Counted from the stretch's first letter, positions 26,234 through 34,594 are shown. The stretch: 64,000 bases of DNA from Dehalococcoidia bacterium (GCA_032249735.1 JAVVHA010000014.1:1-64000), one strand, 5' to 3'. Notes: generated from the letters alone by a model not told the origin. A program made the numbers and translations.

Positions 26234-27670
26234 CTATCCGTCCACTCCTTTCAAGAAGCGCCAATACCCTATGGCCCGCGCTATGGCCTTGGCTGCCCGA
26301 CGGAAATCGGGAAACACGGGGATGCCCCGCTCCACCATCTTCTGGCGGACCAGGGCCCCCAGCTCCGGCAAGTGAGAGGGGTGCACCACCGCCGCCAGGG
26401 GCTTCGGGCACTGCTCCCGGAAGGAGGCCAGGGACTGGGCCACCACCTCCGCTAGCTGGGGATTTTCCCTCAGGCGGCGTACCAGGAAATTGGTGCCCAC
26501 CTCAAACACCAGCAAGTCTATGTTCTCGTCATCGGCCAACACCGAGAGGAGCCGTTCCACCTGCGGCATGGAGAGGCCCATGGCTACTGTCCAGCCGGCA
26601 TCCAGAGGGTTGCGATAGCTACCACCGATGACGGTGAAGAAGGAGGAGAGCTTCTCGTATGAGCGAGGGGAGAGGAGGGGGACATCTAGCCCCTCCCTCT
26701 GAAAGGCATCGGTGATGACCACCGATTGGCCCCCCGTCATGGCCACCAGCCCCATGCGCCGCCCGGTAGTGGGGGGCATGAGGAGAAGGGCCTTGCACAC
26801 GTCCAGGGCCTCCTCCAAGGAGTCCACCTCGATGGCCCCAGCCTGACGCATGGCCGCCCGCCATACATCAGGGGCGGTGGCCAGGGAAGCGGTGTGGGAG
26901 AAGGCGGCGCGGGCTCCTGCCTCGGTCATCCCTCCCTTCCAGACCACTACTGGTTTGCGGCGGGTGGCCTCCCGCAGGAGGGAGAAGAAGCGGCGCCCGT
27001 CCCTCACCCCCTCCACGTACATGGCGATGACCTCCACCTCCGGGTCGTGGAGGAAGTAGTCCAGGTAGTCGGGCACATCGAGGACCTCAGCGTTGCCGAT
27101 GCTGGCAGCCTTGGCACATGGCACTCCTTCCTGAGGCCCGAGGAGGGTGAAGTTGATGCAATGGGTGCCGCTCTGGGAGATGAAGGCCACCTTCCCCCCC
27201 TCCCCCACCGTCTGCTCGGGGCTGTTGCGCAGGCCGAGGCGGGCGTTGTAGAGTCCCACGCAGTTGGGCCCCACGATGAGGAGGCCGTTCCTGCGGGCTA
27301 TATCCCCCATCTCCCTTTGCAGCCTGAGGCCCTCCTCCTCGCCTGTCTCGGCGAACCCAGAGGTGAAGAAGGCTACTGCTGCCACCCCCTTCTCGGCGCA
27401 GTCGACCACGATGCGGGGCGCCACTTGCCTAGGCACGGAGGCCATGACGTAGTCCACAGGCCCAGGGATATCCTGAAGCCGCAGGTAGTTGGGGAACCCA
27501 AGGGCCTTTATGCCCTCTATCTCAGCGGGGTCGATCTGCACGGAATACACGGGGCCCTGGAAGGTGCGTAGGGACTCCAGCCACATATAGCCAATGGCCC
27601 GCTTGTCGCCCACCACGGCCACCGCCCGGGGGTTGAAGGCCCGGGCTAGCTGGCTACGGACGTCCGTCAT
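26234..27670 (-). CDS. ADP-forming acyl-CoA synthetase, alpha-type subunit
   Basis: The 478-residue protein has an N-terminal CoA-binding Rossmann domain (about 10-130, with NPRAVAVVGDKRAIG) followed by succinyl-CoA-ligase-like flavodoxin domains. The segment AAFSHTASLATAPDVW carries the phospho-histidine region seen in ADP-forming acetyl-CoA synthetases. The ATP-grasp domain is absent here and is encoded separately at 28549-29241, so this looks like a split enzyme. It would interconvert acyl-CoA plus ADP and phosphate with acid plus ATP. The product has four bases to the MBL hydrolase gene upstream, so the three are one unit. Confidence 0.85.
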   Translation of the reverse strand: MTDVRSQLARAFNPRAVAVVGDKRAIGYMWLESLRTFQGPVYSVQIDPAEIEGIKALGFPNYLRLQDIPGPVDYVMASVPRQVAPRIVVDCAEKGVAAVAFFTSGFAETGEEEGLRLQREMGDIARRNGLLIVGPNCVGLYNARLGLRNSPEQTVGEGGKVAFISQSGTHCINFTLLGPQEGVPCAKAASIGNAEVLDVPDYLDYFLHDPEVEVIAMYVEGVRDGRRFFSLLREATRRKPVVVWKGGMTEAGARAAFSHTASLATAPDVWRAAMRQAGAIEVDSLEEALDVCKALLLMPPTTGRRMGLVAMTGGQSVVITDAFQREGLDVPLLSPRSYEKLSSFFTVIGGSYRNPLDAGWTVAMGLSMPQVERLLSVLADDENIDLLVFEVGTNFLVRRLRENPQLAEVVAQSLASFREQCPKPLAAVVHPSHLPELGALVRQKMVERGIPVFPDFRRAAKAIARAIGYWRFLKGVDG

Positions 27671-27673
27671 GGT

Positions 27674-28537
27674 CTAGAGCTCCCCCCGCAGCTCCATATA
27701 GAGGCGCTGCACAAGGATATCCAGGCGGGAGGGCTCGGCCCACTGGGCATAGTAGCCACCCACCTTGAGGCGGCGGGCGGCCTCTTGCTCCGGCACCCCC
27801 TCGCGGAACATCTTGCGGGCCTCCCGGCGCACCAGGGCTAGGTATTGCCGCATCTCCCGCAGCAACCCCTTGTCCCCCACGGGCCCGTGGCCAGGGACGA
27901 TGGCCTCCACCTCTAGGTTCTGTACCCGGTCACACACCCTAATCCAACCGCTGACGTGGCAGTGGAAGGGCCCAGGAGTCACATAAAAGAAGGCTACGTC
28001 CCCAGCGAACAAGATCTTTTCTTTGGGAAGATACACTAGGGTGTCCCCTTGGGTGTGGGCCCGGCCCAAGTACAGGAGGTGGACCTCCTTGTCGCCTACG
28101 TGCACCACCATGCGGTCCTCATAGGTGAGGGTGGGCGGGGTGAGCTGGATCTGGCGAAAGCCCTGGGCGTAGCGGGGCATGAGCTGGGAGAGGAGGTCGA
28201 TGGGGAGGCCGAACTCCAGCATCTCTCGCCGGCAATTGGCGTGGGCGATGATGGTGGCCTCGCGGAAGAACTGGTTGCCCCCTACGTGGTCGATGTGGAA
28301 GTGGGTGTTGACCAGGTAACGCACAGGTGCCCGCGTCGTCCGCCGGATGGCCCGCCGGAAGGCACGGGTCATGCGGGGGATCATGAGGGAGTCCACGGCT
28401 AAGGCCTCGCCATCGCCCACGATGAGGCCGGCGTTGCTGACGCCCGTAGCCCCAGTGGGCTGGATGTAGGCGAAAACGCCTGGGGCCAGCTCCTGCAGAC
28501 CCCCTGGCCAGCGGCGGGGCACGCGTCGCCTGGGCAT
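27674..28537 (-). CDS. MBL-fold metallo-hydrolase
   Basis: The 287-residue protein has the metallo-beta-lactamase zinc motif THFHIDHVGG near residue 102, a further His in YLGRAHTQGDTLVYLP, an Asp in FAGDVAF and a late His in VPGHGPVGD. It is likely a thioesterase or similar hydrolase, since it lies between the two halves of an ADP-forming acyl-CoA synthetase. The operon position, four bases from the alpha subunit gene and 11 from the ATP-grasp gene, suggests it acts on the same acyl-CoA or a related ester. Glyoxalase II-like activity is an alternative. Confidence 0.85.
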   Translation of the reverse strand: MPRRRVPRRWPGGLQELAPGVFAYIQPTGATGVSNAGLIVGDGEALAVDSLMIPRMTRAFRRAIRRTTRAPVRYLVNTHFHIDHVGGNQFFREATIIAHANCRREMLEFGLPIDLLSQLMPRYAQGFRQIQLTPPTLTYEDRMVVHVGDKEVHLLYLGRAHTQGDTLVYLPKEKILFAGDVAFFYVTPGPFHCHVSGWIRVCDRVQNLEVEAIVPGHGPVGDKGLLREMRQYLALVRREARKMFREGVPEQEAARRLKVGGYYAQWAEPSRLDILVQRLYMELRGEL

Positions 28538-28548
28538 GGCTCACCTCC

Positions 28549-29241
28549 TCAAGAAAGGACGATGCGGGCGTCCACCGCCTCTGCCCCATCGGGGCGGGCG
28601 AAGACGGGGTTCAGGTCCAGCTCGGCAATCTCCGGGTAGGCCTCCACCAGCTCCGAGACCCTCAGGATGAGGCGTTCCAGGGCATCCAGATCAGCAGGGG
28701 GCTGGCCGCGGTAGCCCATCAGCAGGGGGAGCCCTTTGATCTCCCGGATCATCTGGCGGGCGTCCCTTGGCTCCAGGGGCACGATGCGGAAGGAGACGTC
28801 CCGGAAGAGCTCCACCAGGATGCCCCCTAAGCCGAACATGATGACGGGCCCGAACTGGGGGTCCTTGCTCATGCCTACGATGACCTCCACGCCAGGGGCA
28901 GCCTGCCTTTGGACGGATACCCCCAGGATACGCGCCTGAGGCATGTGTTGACGGGCGGCGGCCGTCACCTCATGGAAGGCCTGAGACACCTCCTCTGGCG
29001 TCGTGAGCCCAAGGCGCACCCCTCCCACATCTGTCTTATGGACGATGTCGGGGGAGACCACCTTCACTACTGCTGGCAGGCCCACCTCCCTGGCGGCAGC
29101 CGCCGCCTCCTCGGCGGTGGTGGCCAGGCGGGCCACGGCGCACGGGATGCCAGCCTCGGCCAGCACCTGTTTGGACTCCACCTCCGTGAGCACCCGCCGC
29201 CCCTCTTCCTGTGCCTTGCGGAAGATATCGGCGATAGTCAC
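28549..29241 (-). CDS. ADP-forming acyl-CoA synthetase, ATP-grasp (beta) subunit
   Basis: The 230-residue ATP-grasp protein shows LTEVESKQVLAEAGIP, PAVVKVVSPDIVHKTDVGGVRLGL, and EVIVGMSKDPQFGPVIMFGLGGILVE, which are hallmarks of the beta subunit of acetyl-CoA synthetase (ADP-forming). The terminal IAELDLNPVF is also typical. Size matches archaeal beta subunits. GTG at 29241 follows a GAGGTG site. It is the first gene of the set beta-MBL-alpha, and should pair with the alpha-type protein. Confidence 0.88.
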   Translation of the reverse strand: MTIADIFRKAQEEGRRVLTEVESKQVLAEAGIPCAVARLATTAEEAAAAAREVGLPAVVKVVSPDIVHKTDVGGVRLGLTTPEEVSQAFHEVTAAARQHMPQARILGVSVQRQAAPGVEVIVGMSKDPQFGPVIMFGLGGILVELFRDVSFRIVPLEPRDARQMIREIKGLPLLMGYRGQPPADLDALERLILRVSELVEAYPEIAELDLNPVFARPDGAEAVDARIVLS

Positions 29242-29311
29242 CTTGCACCTCGTACCAGGCTGAGATCGCAGCCATAATACGGCGCTAGAATGTGGTAGTC
29301 AACAGCCCGTC

Positions 29312-29974
29312 CTAAAGGCTGTGGGCCGCCCTTGACGGATATGGGCAGAGGTCGGCCAGGGGACATGGTTGGCAGAGGGGGGAGCGGGCGCGGCACAGGT
29401 TCCGCCCATGCCTTATAAGGAGCACGTGGAAGGGGAAGACCAGCTCCTGAGGCACCTGGCTCTGCAGGAGCTTCTGGGTCTGGACGGCATCGGCCCTCCA
29501 GGGGACGAGCCCCAGGCGACGGGCTACCCGGTGCACATGCGTGTCCACAGGCAAGGCTGGACGGCCCAGGGCGAAGAGGAGGACGCAGGCGGCCGTCTTG
29601 GGCCCCACCCCTGGGAGGTCTTCAAGCCAGGCCTGGGCCTCCTCCAGGGGCATCTGGGAGAGGAAGGAGAGGTCCAGGGAGCCGCGTCGCTCCAAGACTT
29701 GTGCCAGGAGGGCCTTGAGGCGTTGGGCCTTGATGCGGCCCAGACCCCCCACGCGTATGGCGTCTTCCAGCTCCTCCTGAGGGGCGGCCAGGACATCTCG
29801 CCACTCGGGGAACCGAGTCCGCAGGCGCATAAAGGCGCGGCCAGAGTTGGCATCGCTGGTGTTCTGGGAGAGGACGGCCAGGACTAGCTCCGTCAAGGGG
29901 TCGCCGTGGGGCCGCCAAGCCGGGCAGCCATAAAGCCCTGAGAGCCTTTCCACCACCAGCTGGGGGGTGAGCAC
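29312..29974 (-). CDS. nth: endonuclease III (HhH-GPD, 4Fe-4S)
   Basis: The 220-residue base-excision repair enzyme has the helix-hairpin-helix LPGVGPKTAACV with the catalytic lysine near residue 131, the catalytic Asp in VDTHVHRV, and the C-terminal iron-sulfur cysteines C-x6-C-x2-C-x5-C in CRARSPLCQPCPLADLC. The frame is open to 30169 but would run into selD, so the GTG at 29974 is chosen. The similarity to the family starts right there (LTPQLVVERL). A TTGCCC with TACTAT 18 bases on sits so close that the message may be leaderless. Confidence 0.88.
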   Translation of the reverse strand: MLTPQLVVERLSGLYGCPAWRPHGDPLTELVLAVLSQNTSDANSGRAFMRLRTRFPEWRDVLAAPQEELEDAIRVGGLGRIKAQRLKALLAQVLERRGSLDLSFLSQMPLEEAQAWLEDLPGVGPKTAACVLLFALGRPALPVDTHVHRVARRLGLVPWRADAVQTQKLLQSQVPQELVFPFHVLLIRHGRNLCRARSPLCQPCPLADLCPYPSRAAHSL

Positions 29975-30015
29975 CTCAGCGTATATAGTAAGGCGGGGCT
30001 TTAAGGGCGGGCAAC

Positions 30016-30045
30016 TTGGTGGGAACCTGGAGCCGAGGTTACACT
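30016..30045 (+). promoter_or_regulatory. candidate promoter of selD
   Basis: TTGGTG at 30016-30021 and TACACT at 30040-30045 are 18 bases apart. The expected start of transcription is near 30052, just ahead of the AAGGAGG site at 30053-30059, so the leader would be very short. Confidence 0.35.
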
Positions 30046-30061
30046 GGCTCTGAAGGAGGCG

Positions 30062-31087
30062 ATGATGGCCCGAGAGGTACGCCTGACCCAGATGGCCACC
30101 TGCGCTGGTTGAGCGGGGAAGGCCGGAGCGGCCTTCCTGGCGCAGGTGCTGCGCCGTCTCCAGAGCCATATCGCTGCCAGCCCCAGCCTCCTGGTGGGGC
30201 TGGCGCCACCCGACGACGCCGCCGTCTATCAGGTGACGCCAGATGCGGCGGTGGTGTTGACAGTGGACTTTTTCGCGCCCTTGGTGGACGACCCTTACGA
30301 CTTCGGGGCCATCGCCGCCGCCAACGCCATGAGCGATGTCTATGCCATGGGGGGGGAGGTGGCCCTGGCCCTAAACGTGGCCGCCTTCCCCGAGGATATG
30401 CCCGAGGAGGTGGTGGCCCGCGTGCTGGAGGGCGGGGCTGACAAGGTGGCAGAAGCAGGGGGCGTCCTGGCGGGTGGCCACACCATCATAGACCGGGAGC
30501 CCAAGTATGGGTTGTGCGTCATGGGGTTTGTGCATCCCCAGAAGGTGCTCACCAAGGCTGGGGCGCGCCCCGGCGATAGACTAGTCCTCACCAAGCCTGT
30601 GGGCACAGGCATCGTCACCACCGCCGCTAGGAACGGCGAGGCCTGGCCCCACCACTTGCGGGCGGCCGTGGGCTGGATGAAGGTCCTCAACCGCCATGCC
30701 ATGCATCTGGCCCGTCAGCTCCAGGCCCATGCGGTCACCGATATCACTGGCTTTGGGCTTATGGGCCACGCCTGGGAGATAGCAGAGCAGAGCAACGTTC
30801 GCCTCCGCATCTGGGCCAGCAGAGTGCCGGTTCTGCCGGGGGCCCTGGAGTACGCCCGCAAGGGCATCTTCCCTGGCGGCGGGCACCGCAACCTCTCCTA
30901 CTACGGCCCGCGGGTGGACGTAAGCCCCCAGGTTACCGAGGAGGTGCGGCTCCTCATGTTCGACCCCCAGACCTCGGGGGGGCTGCTCATGGCCGTGCCC
31001 GAGTCCCTGCCTAGCTTGCCAGCGGGCGAGCACCTGTGGGAGATCGGGGATGTGGTGGAGGGGGAGGGGGTGGAGCTGCTGCCATAG
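30062..31087 (+). CDS. selD: selenide, water dikinase (SelD), a selenoprotein with in-frame UGA
   Basis: SelD makes selenophosphate from selenide and ATP. The frame from ATG 30062 (AAGGAGG just upstream; ATG 30065 also possible) is interrupted only by TGA at 30110-30112. Reading it as selenocysteine gives TCAGUAGK with Sec17 and Lys20, the positions of the catalytic Cys17 and Lys20 of E. coli SelD. The rest is standard: PDDAAVYQ, VDFFAPLVDDPYDFG, AANAMSDVYAMGG, and DITGFGLMGHAWE. The total is 341 residues, close to the usual 347. Two hairpins follow the TGA. A frame starting downstream of the TGA would lack the active site. Confidence 0.93.
30117..30155 (+). promoter_or_regulatory. candidate bacterial SECIS region: two hairpins after the UGA of selD
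   Basis: A first stem of 8 bp (GGAAGGCC 30117-30124 with GGCCTTCC 30130-30137) closes a loop GGAGC. The loop begins 12 bases after the TGA and opens with two guanines. A second stem of 7 bp (30139-30145 with 30149-30155) closes the loop GTG. Bacterial SECIS elements lie in this interval and need guanine at the start of the apical loop, so the first hairpin is the better candidate. Confidence 0.6.
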
Positions 31088-31162
31088 GTACTCCTCGCCG
31101 AGGAGCATATCCTGGGCCAAAACGTCGCCCAGATGATGGGCCCCTAGGCCGCAGAACCCGTT

Positions 31163-31774
31163 TCAGTCGAGGGCGAAGAAGAAGAGGCCGGGTGCCGCCC
31201 CGCCAATGCCTCCTACCTCGGCCACGTTGGCCAGGATGCCCAGGGTCAGGGCGAACCCCGAAAACCCCACCACGTTGGCCACCAGTGATCGGGCCTTCCC
31301 TGCCCCACTCACCGCCTCTATTGCCTCTTGGGACAGGAGGACGGTGGCTGCCAAGGGGATGACGGCCAGGGGGATGGCCAAGGGGGCTAGGGCCATAAGC
31401 ACCGTCAGGGCCATGGGGGCGAAGGCCAGGCCCATGGCGCGGGCCAGGCCATAGAAGGGGACGGTGGTGCCATACCCCAGGGTGAGGACCTGGTAAGTCA
31501 AGTAGACCCACAGGGACCAGGCGCCAACCTGCAACAGGCTTCCCATCACCAGGGTGCGGACCAACACCTGCACCCGCTGGCCCTCCATCTGGAAGGCCCA
31601 GAAGAGCCAGGAGCCGAGGCCACATAGGAAGCTGGCTACCACCACCGTGGCCAGGCATGGCAGGGTGGCCGCGGGCTGGGCGCTCACTTCCGCCAACACC
31701 GCCAGGTCCAGGCGGGCCAGCCTCAGTAGCCACTGCAGAGGGTTTGCCAGCTCCTCTTTACGAGTCCGCATCAT
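31163..31774 (-). CDS. Yip1-type membrane protein
   Basis: The 203-residue protein has a polar N-terminus with ANPLQWLLRLARLDLAVLAEV, then about five hydrophobic helices. The pattern of NP near the start followed by a cluster of helices matches the Yip1 domain of small bacterial membrane proteins. The function is unknown. The frame opens earlier (TTG at 31789), but ATG at 31774 directly follows GGGAGGTGGAG. It ends 75 bases from the selD stop, on the opposite strand, and reads away from rsmG's end. Confidence 0.65.
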   Translation of the reverse strand: MMRTRKEELANPLQWLLRLARLDLAVLAEVSAQPAATLPCLATVVVASFLCGLGSWLFWAFQMEGQRVQVLVRTLVMGSLLQVGAWSLWVYLTYQVLTLGYGTTVPFYGLARAMGLAFAPMALTVLMALAPLAIPLAVIPLAATVLLSQEAIEAVSGAGKARSLVANVVGFSGFALTLGILANVAEVGGIGGAAPGLFFFALD

Positions 31775-31803
31775 CTCCACCTCCCGCAAGAGCCGCGTCC
31801 AGG

Positions 31804-32553
31804 TTAACGCAGGGGTCGTTTCTGGGGAACCCCTGGACGCCTTGGGTACTTAAGGGGGGAGGGGCGAGCCTTGGTTACCACCACCAGGGTGGGATATGGC
31901 CCAGGGCCAGGCACCGTGAGGGGGGCCACGTGCACCACTTCCCCTCCCAGCTCCCGCAGAGCAGCGGCTGCCTCCTCTATCTCCTGATAGGCCCTCTCCC
32001 CCTTGGGGGAGGCGAGGGCCCCGCCTACCTCCAGAAAGGGGAGGGCTAGCTCCACCAGCACGGGGAGGGGCGCCACCGCCCGGGCCAGGGCCAGGCGGTA
32101 GGTCTCCCGGTGTTGGGGGAGATGGGCCACCTCCTCCGCCCGCCCCCAGATGATCTGGACATGCTGCAGGCCTAGCAGAGCCACCAACCGCTTTAGGAAC
32201 CGCACCTTGCGCCCGTCGGCCTCCAAGAGGGTGAGGGGGAAGTCCCATACCAGGCGAATGGGCAGGCTGGGGAACCCGCCCCCCGTGCCGATGTCGATGA
32301 CTGCCTCCTCTTCCCCAGCTGGCAGGAGTCCCATGTCCAGAAGACGCCGGCCCAGGGCCAACGACTCCAGGAAGTGGCGCCTCTGCACCCCTTGGAGGTC
32401 GGTGACAGACGTCAGGTCGGCGTAGGGGGCGTGTCTTGCCAGCTCCAGGTAGTAGAGCTGGAAGGCCCACAACTGCTCCTGCCCGAGGGATATGCCTAGG
32501 GCCTGCGCCCCCTGGCGCAGGGTCTCCATGGAGACGTTGACCGATGGAGCCAT
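31804..32553 (-). CDS. rsmG: 16S rRNA (guanine527-N7) methyltransferase RsmG
   Basis: The 249-residue methyltransferase has the SAM-binding motif VIDIGTGGGFPSLPI near residue 85, preceded by RRHFLESLALG. It is followed by the conserved LLEADGRKVRFLKRLV and ALARAVAPLPVLVE. These are the signature stretches of RsmG (GidB). An extended, proline- and arginine-rich tail of about 20 residues (SPLKYPRRPG onward) lies beyond the usual end. It is divergent from greA, 24 bases away. Confidence 0.94.
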   Translation of the reverse strand: MAPSVNVSMETLRQGAQALGISLGQEQLWAFQLYYLELARHAPYADLTSVTDLQGVQRRHFLESLALGRRLLDMGLLPAGEEEAVIDIGTGGGFPSLPIRLVWDFPLTLLEADGRKVRFLKRLVALLGLQHVQIIWGRAEEVAHLPQHRETYRLALARAVAPLPVLVELALPFLEVGGALASPKGERAYQEIEEAAAALRELGGEVVHVAPLTVPGPGPYPTLVVVTKARPSPLKYPRRPGVPQKRPLR

Positions 32554-32577
32554 CTGCTCCTAAGATCCCATTTTGCC

Positions 32578-33348
32578 ATGGAGCAGCTGATTATCTCTCA
32601 GGCGGTGGAGCGTTACCTCTCGACCGTTGAGCGCCCCGAGGAGGTGCGAGGGGCTCTTTCTGCCTTCGCCCGATGGTACGGCAGCGACCGGTTGGTGGGG
32701 GAGCTTCGGGGCCCGGACATCGCCCGCTACGTGGAGGAGTTGGGGATGGGAGAGGATGCCCAGCGACGGGCCCAGGCCTTGCGCGATTTCCTCACCTTTC
32801 TGCGACGGGAGGGCCTCATCTCCCACAATCTGGCCCAACACGTGCGTCTGCGGCGTGCCCCTCAAGGCGGGGGCATGCCGGCCCAAGAGCTACCCCCTAT
32901 AGAGCTGACCCCTGAGGGCTACGCTGCCCTTCGGGCAGAGCTGGAGGCCCTGAAGGCTCAGCGTCCCCTCATCGCTGAAGAGATCAGGCGAGCAGCCCTG
33001 GACAAGGACTTCCGCGAGAACGCCCCCTTGCAGGCGGCCAGGGAGAGGCAGTCCCATGTGGAGACCCGCATCCGGGAGCTGGAGTCCCTGCTGCGGCGGG
33101 CGGTGGTGGTGGAGGCCAAGGAGAGGACGCGCGTAACGCTGGGGTCCACAGTGCAAGTACGGAACCTGGACGACGGCCGCATCCTGCGCTATACCATCGT
33201 GGGGCCTGGAGAGGCAGACCCGAAGGCAGGGCGCATCTCCCACTCCTCCCCCATTGGCCGTGCCCTGCTGGACCGGGCCCCAGGGGAGGAAGTGGAAGTG
33301 GAGGTGCCGGCCGGGCGCCTCCGCCTGCGGGTGGAGCAGGTTGAATAG
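32578..33348 (+). CDS. GreA-type transcription factor with N-terminal recombinase-like domain
   Basis: Residues from about 108 are GreA. The coiled coil begins LTPEGYAALRAELEALK. The tip keeps the acidic pair in DKDFREN that binds the catalytic magnesium in RNA cleavage. The C-terminal FKBP-like domain follows (VTLGSTVQVRNLDD, SHSSPIGRALLDR). Residues 1 to about 95 form an all-helical domain (QAVERYLSTVERPEE, LRGPDIARYVEELG, RAQALRDFLTFLRREGLI, NLAQHVRLRR) that resembles the core-binding (SAM-like) domain of tyrosine recombinases. At 256 residues the protein is far longer than GreA (about 158). The ATG at 32578 is the only sensible start for the N-terminal domain. Confidence 0.85.
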   Translation: MEQLIISQAVERYLSTVERPEEVRGALSAFARWYGSDRLVGELRGPDIARYVEELGMGEDAQRRAQALRDFLTFLRREGLISHNLAQHVRLRRAPQGGGMPAQELPPIELTPEGYAALRAELEALKAQRPLIAEEIRRAALDKDFRENAPLQAARERQSHVETRIRELESLLRRAVVVEAKERTRVTLGSTVQVRNLDDGRILRYTIVGPGEADPKAGRISHSSPIGRALLDRAPGEEVEVEVPAGRLRLRVEQVE

Positions 33349-33355
33349 GGCGGCC

Positions 33356-34501
33356 CTAGCCCCTCTCCTCCAAGGGGATGTACTCCAAGTCCATGGGCCC
33401 TGTGTAGTGCAGGAGGGGGCGGATGAGGATGTTGTTGCGCATCTGCTCCAGCACTTGGGCGCACCACCCTGGCATGCGGCCGATGGCAAACATGGGTACG
33501 AACAGGTCCTCGGGTATGCCCAGCAGGTAGTACACGGCCCCGGCGTAGAAGTCCACGTTCAAGGATATGCCCCTGGCCCGCAGGGGGGAGGTGACCTCAG
33601 CTATACGCTCTAGGATGCGGTACCACTTGGGCTGGCCCATCTTCTCCCCCAGGACACGGGCCCTCTCCCGCATATGGCGGGCGCGGGGGTCCTCCACCTT
33701 GTAGACGCGGTGCCCCATGCCCATAATGCGCCGCCCCTCCGCTAGGGCGTGTTGCACATACTCCTCCACCCTCTCGGGCTCTCCGATCTCCTGAACCATG
33801 CGCATGACAGCCTCCGCCGCTCCCCCGTGCATGGGCCCCTTAAGGGTCCCGATGGCGCTGACGATGGCGGCGTGCAGGTCGGCCCCGGTGGAGACGGTGA
33901 CGCGGGCAGCGAAGGCGGAGGCATTGGTGCCGTGCTCAGCGTGGAGGATGAAGTCCACATCCAGGGCCTTGGCCGCCTCCTCGTTGGGCGCACGTCCGTG
34001 CAGCATGTAGAGGAAATTGGCGGCATGGTTCAGCTCGGGGTTGGGGGCCACCGGCGTCTGCCCTGTGCGGATGCGGTGGTGGGCAGCGACGATGGTGGGC
34101 ACCTGGGCCGTTAGGCGAATGGCTTTGCGCAGGGTGGCCTCCTCTGAGTTGTCCTCGGTGTCCGGGTCGAAGGCGGCCAGCGCGGATACGGCCGTGCGCA
34201 GCACGTCCATGGGGTGGGCACGCTGGACCAAGCGGATGACGTCTATCACCTCAGGGGGTAGAGCCCGGCTCGAGCGCAGGGCCTCGTCCAGGGCAGCCAG
34301 CTCCTGGCGCCGAGGGAGTCGACCGTACAGCAGGAGGTAGATCACCTCCTCAAAGGTGGAGCGCTCGGCCAGATCGTGGATGTTGTAGCCACGGTAAAGA
34401 AGCTTGCCCGCTTCACCATCGATGAAGCTGGTCTCAGTTGTGTCCAAGACGACCCCTTTAAGGCCGCGGGCGAGCTCGGGGGTGCTGGCAGGCAGGCTCA
34501 T
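33356..34501 (-). CDS. gltA: citrate synthase
   Basis: The 381-residue enzyme condenses acetyl-CoA and oxaloacetate at the entry to the TCA cycle. The opening LKGVVLDTTETSFIDGEAGKLLYRGYNI is typical. Active-site stretches are HAEHGTNASAFAARV, GHRVYKVEDPRA with the catalytic His, NVDFYAGAVYYLLGIP with the catalytic Asp, and the Arg near GRMPGW. A 2-methylcitrate synthase role is possible. An AAGGAGGTG site precedes the ATG. The gene diverges from the oxidase operon and has its own strong promoter. Confidence 0.95.
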   Translation of the reverse strand: MSLPASTPELARGLKGVVLDTTETSFIDGEAGKLLYRGYNIHDLAERSTFEEVIYLLLYGRLPRRQELAALDEALRSSRALPPEVIDVIRLVQRAHPMDVLRTAVSALAAFDPDTEDNSEEATLRKAIRLTAQVPTIVAAHHRIRTGQTPVAPNPELNHAANFLYMLHGRAPNEEAAKALDVDFILHAEHGTNASAFAARVTVSTGADLHAAIVSAIGTLKGPMHGGAAEAVMRMVQEIGEPERVEEYVQHALAEGRRIMGMGHRVYKVEDPRARHMRERARVLGEKMGQPKWYRILERIAEVTSPLRARGISLNVDFYAGAVYYLLGIPEDLFVPMFAIGRMPGWCAQVLEQMRNNILIRPLLHYTGPMDLEYIPLEERG

Positions 34502-34560
34502 CCTTGGGACACCTCCTTAGGGTTGTGACCACACCATAGCCTTAGCTTATGGCCGCCATA

Positions 34561-34589
34561 ATTATATGCCCGGCGCCAAGGGAGGGCAA
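34561..34589 (-). promoter_or_regulatory. promoter of gltA
   Basis: On the minus strand TTGCCC (34589-34584) is followed after 17 bases by a perfect TATAAT (34566-34561). Transcription would begin near 34554, leaving a leader of about 50 bases that includes AAGGAGGTG. Confidence 0.65.
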
Positions 34590-34594
34590 GCATC

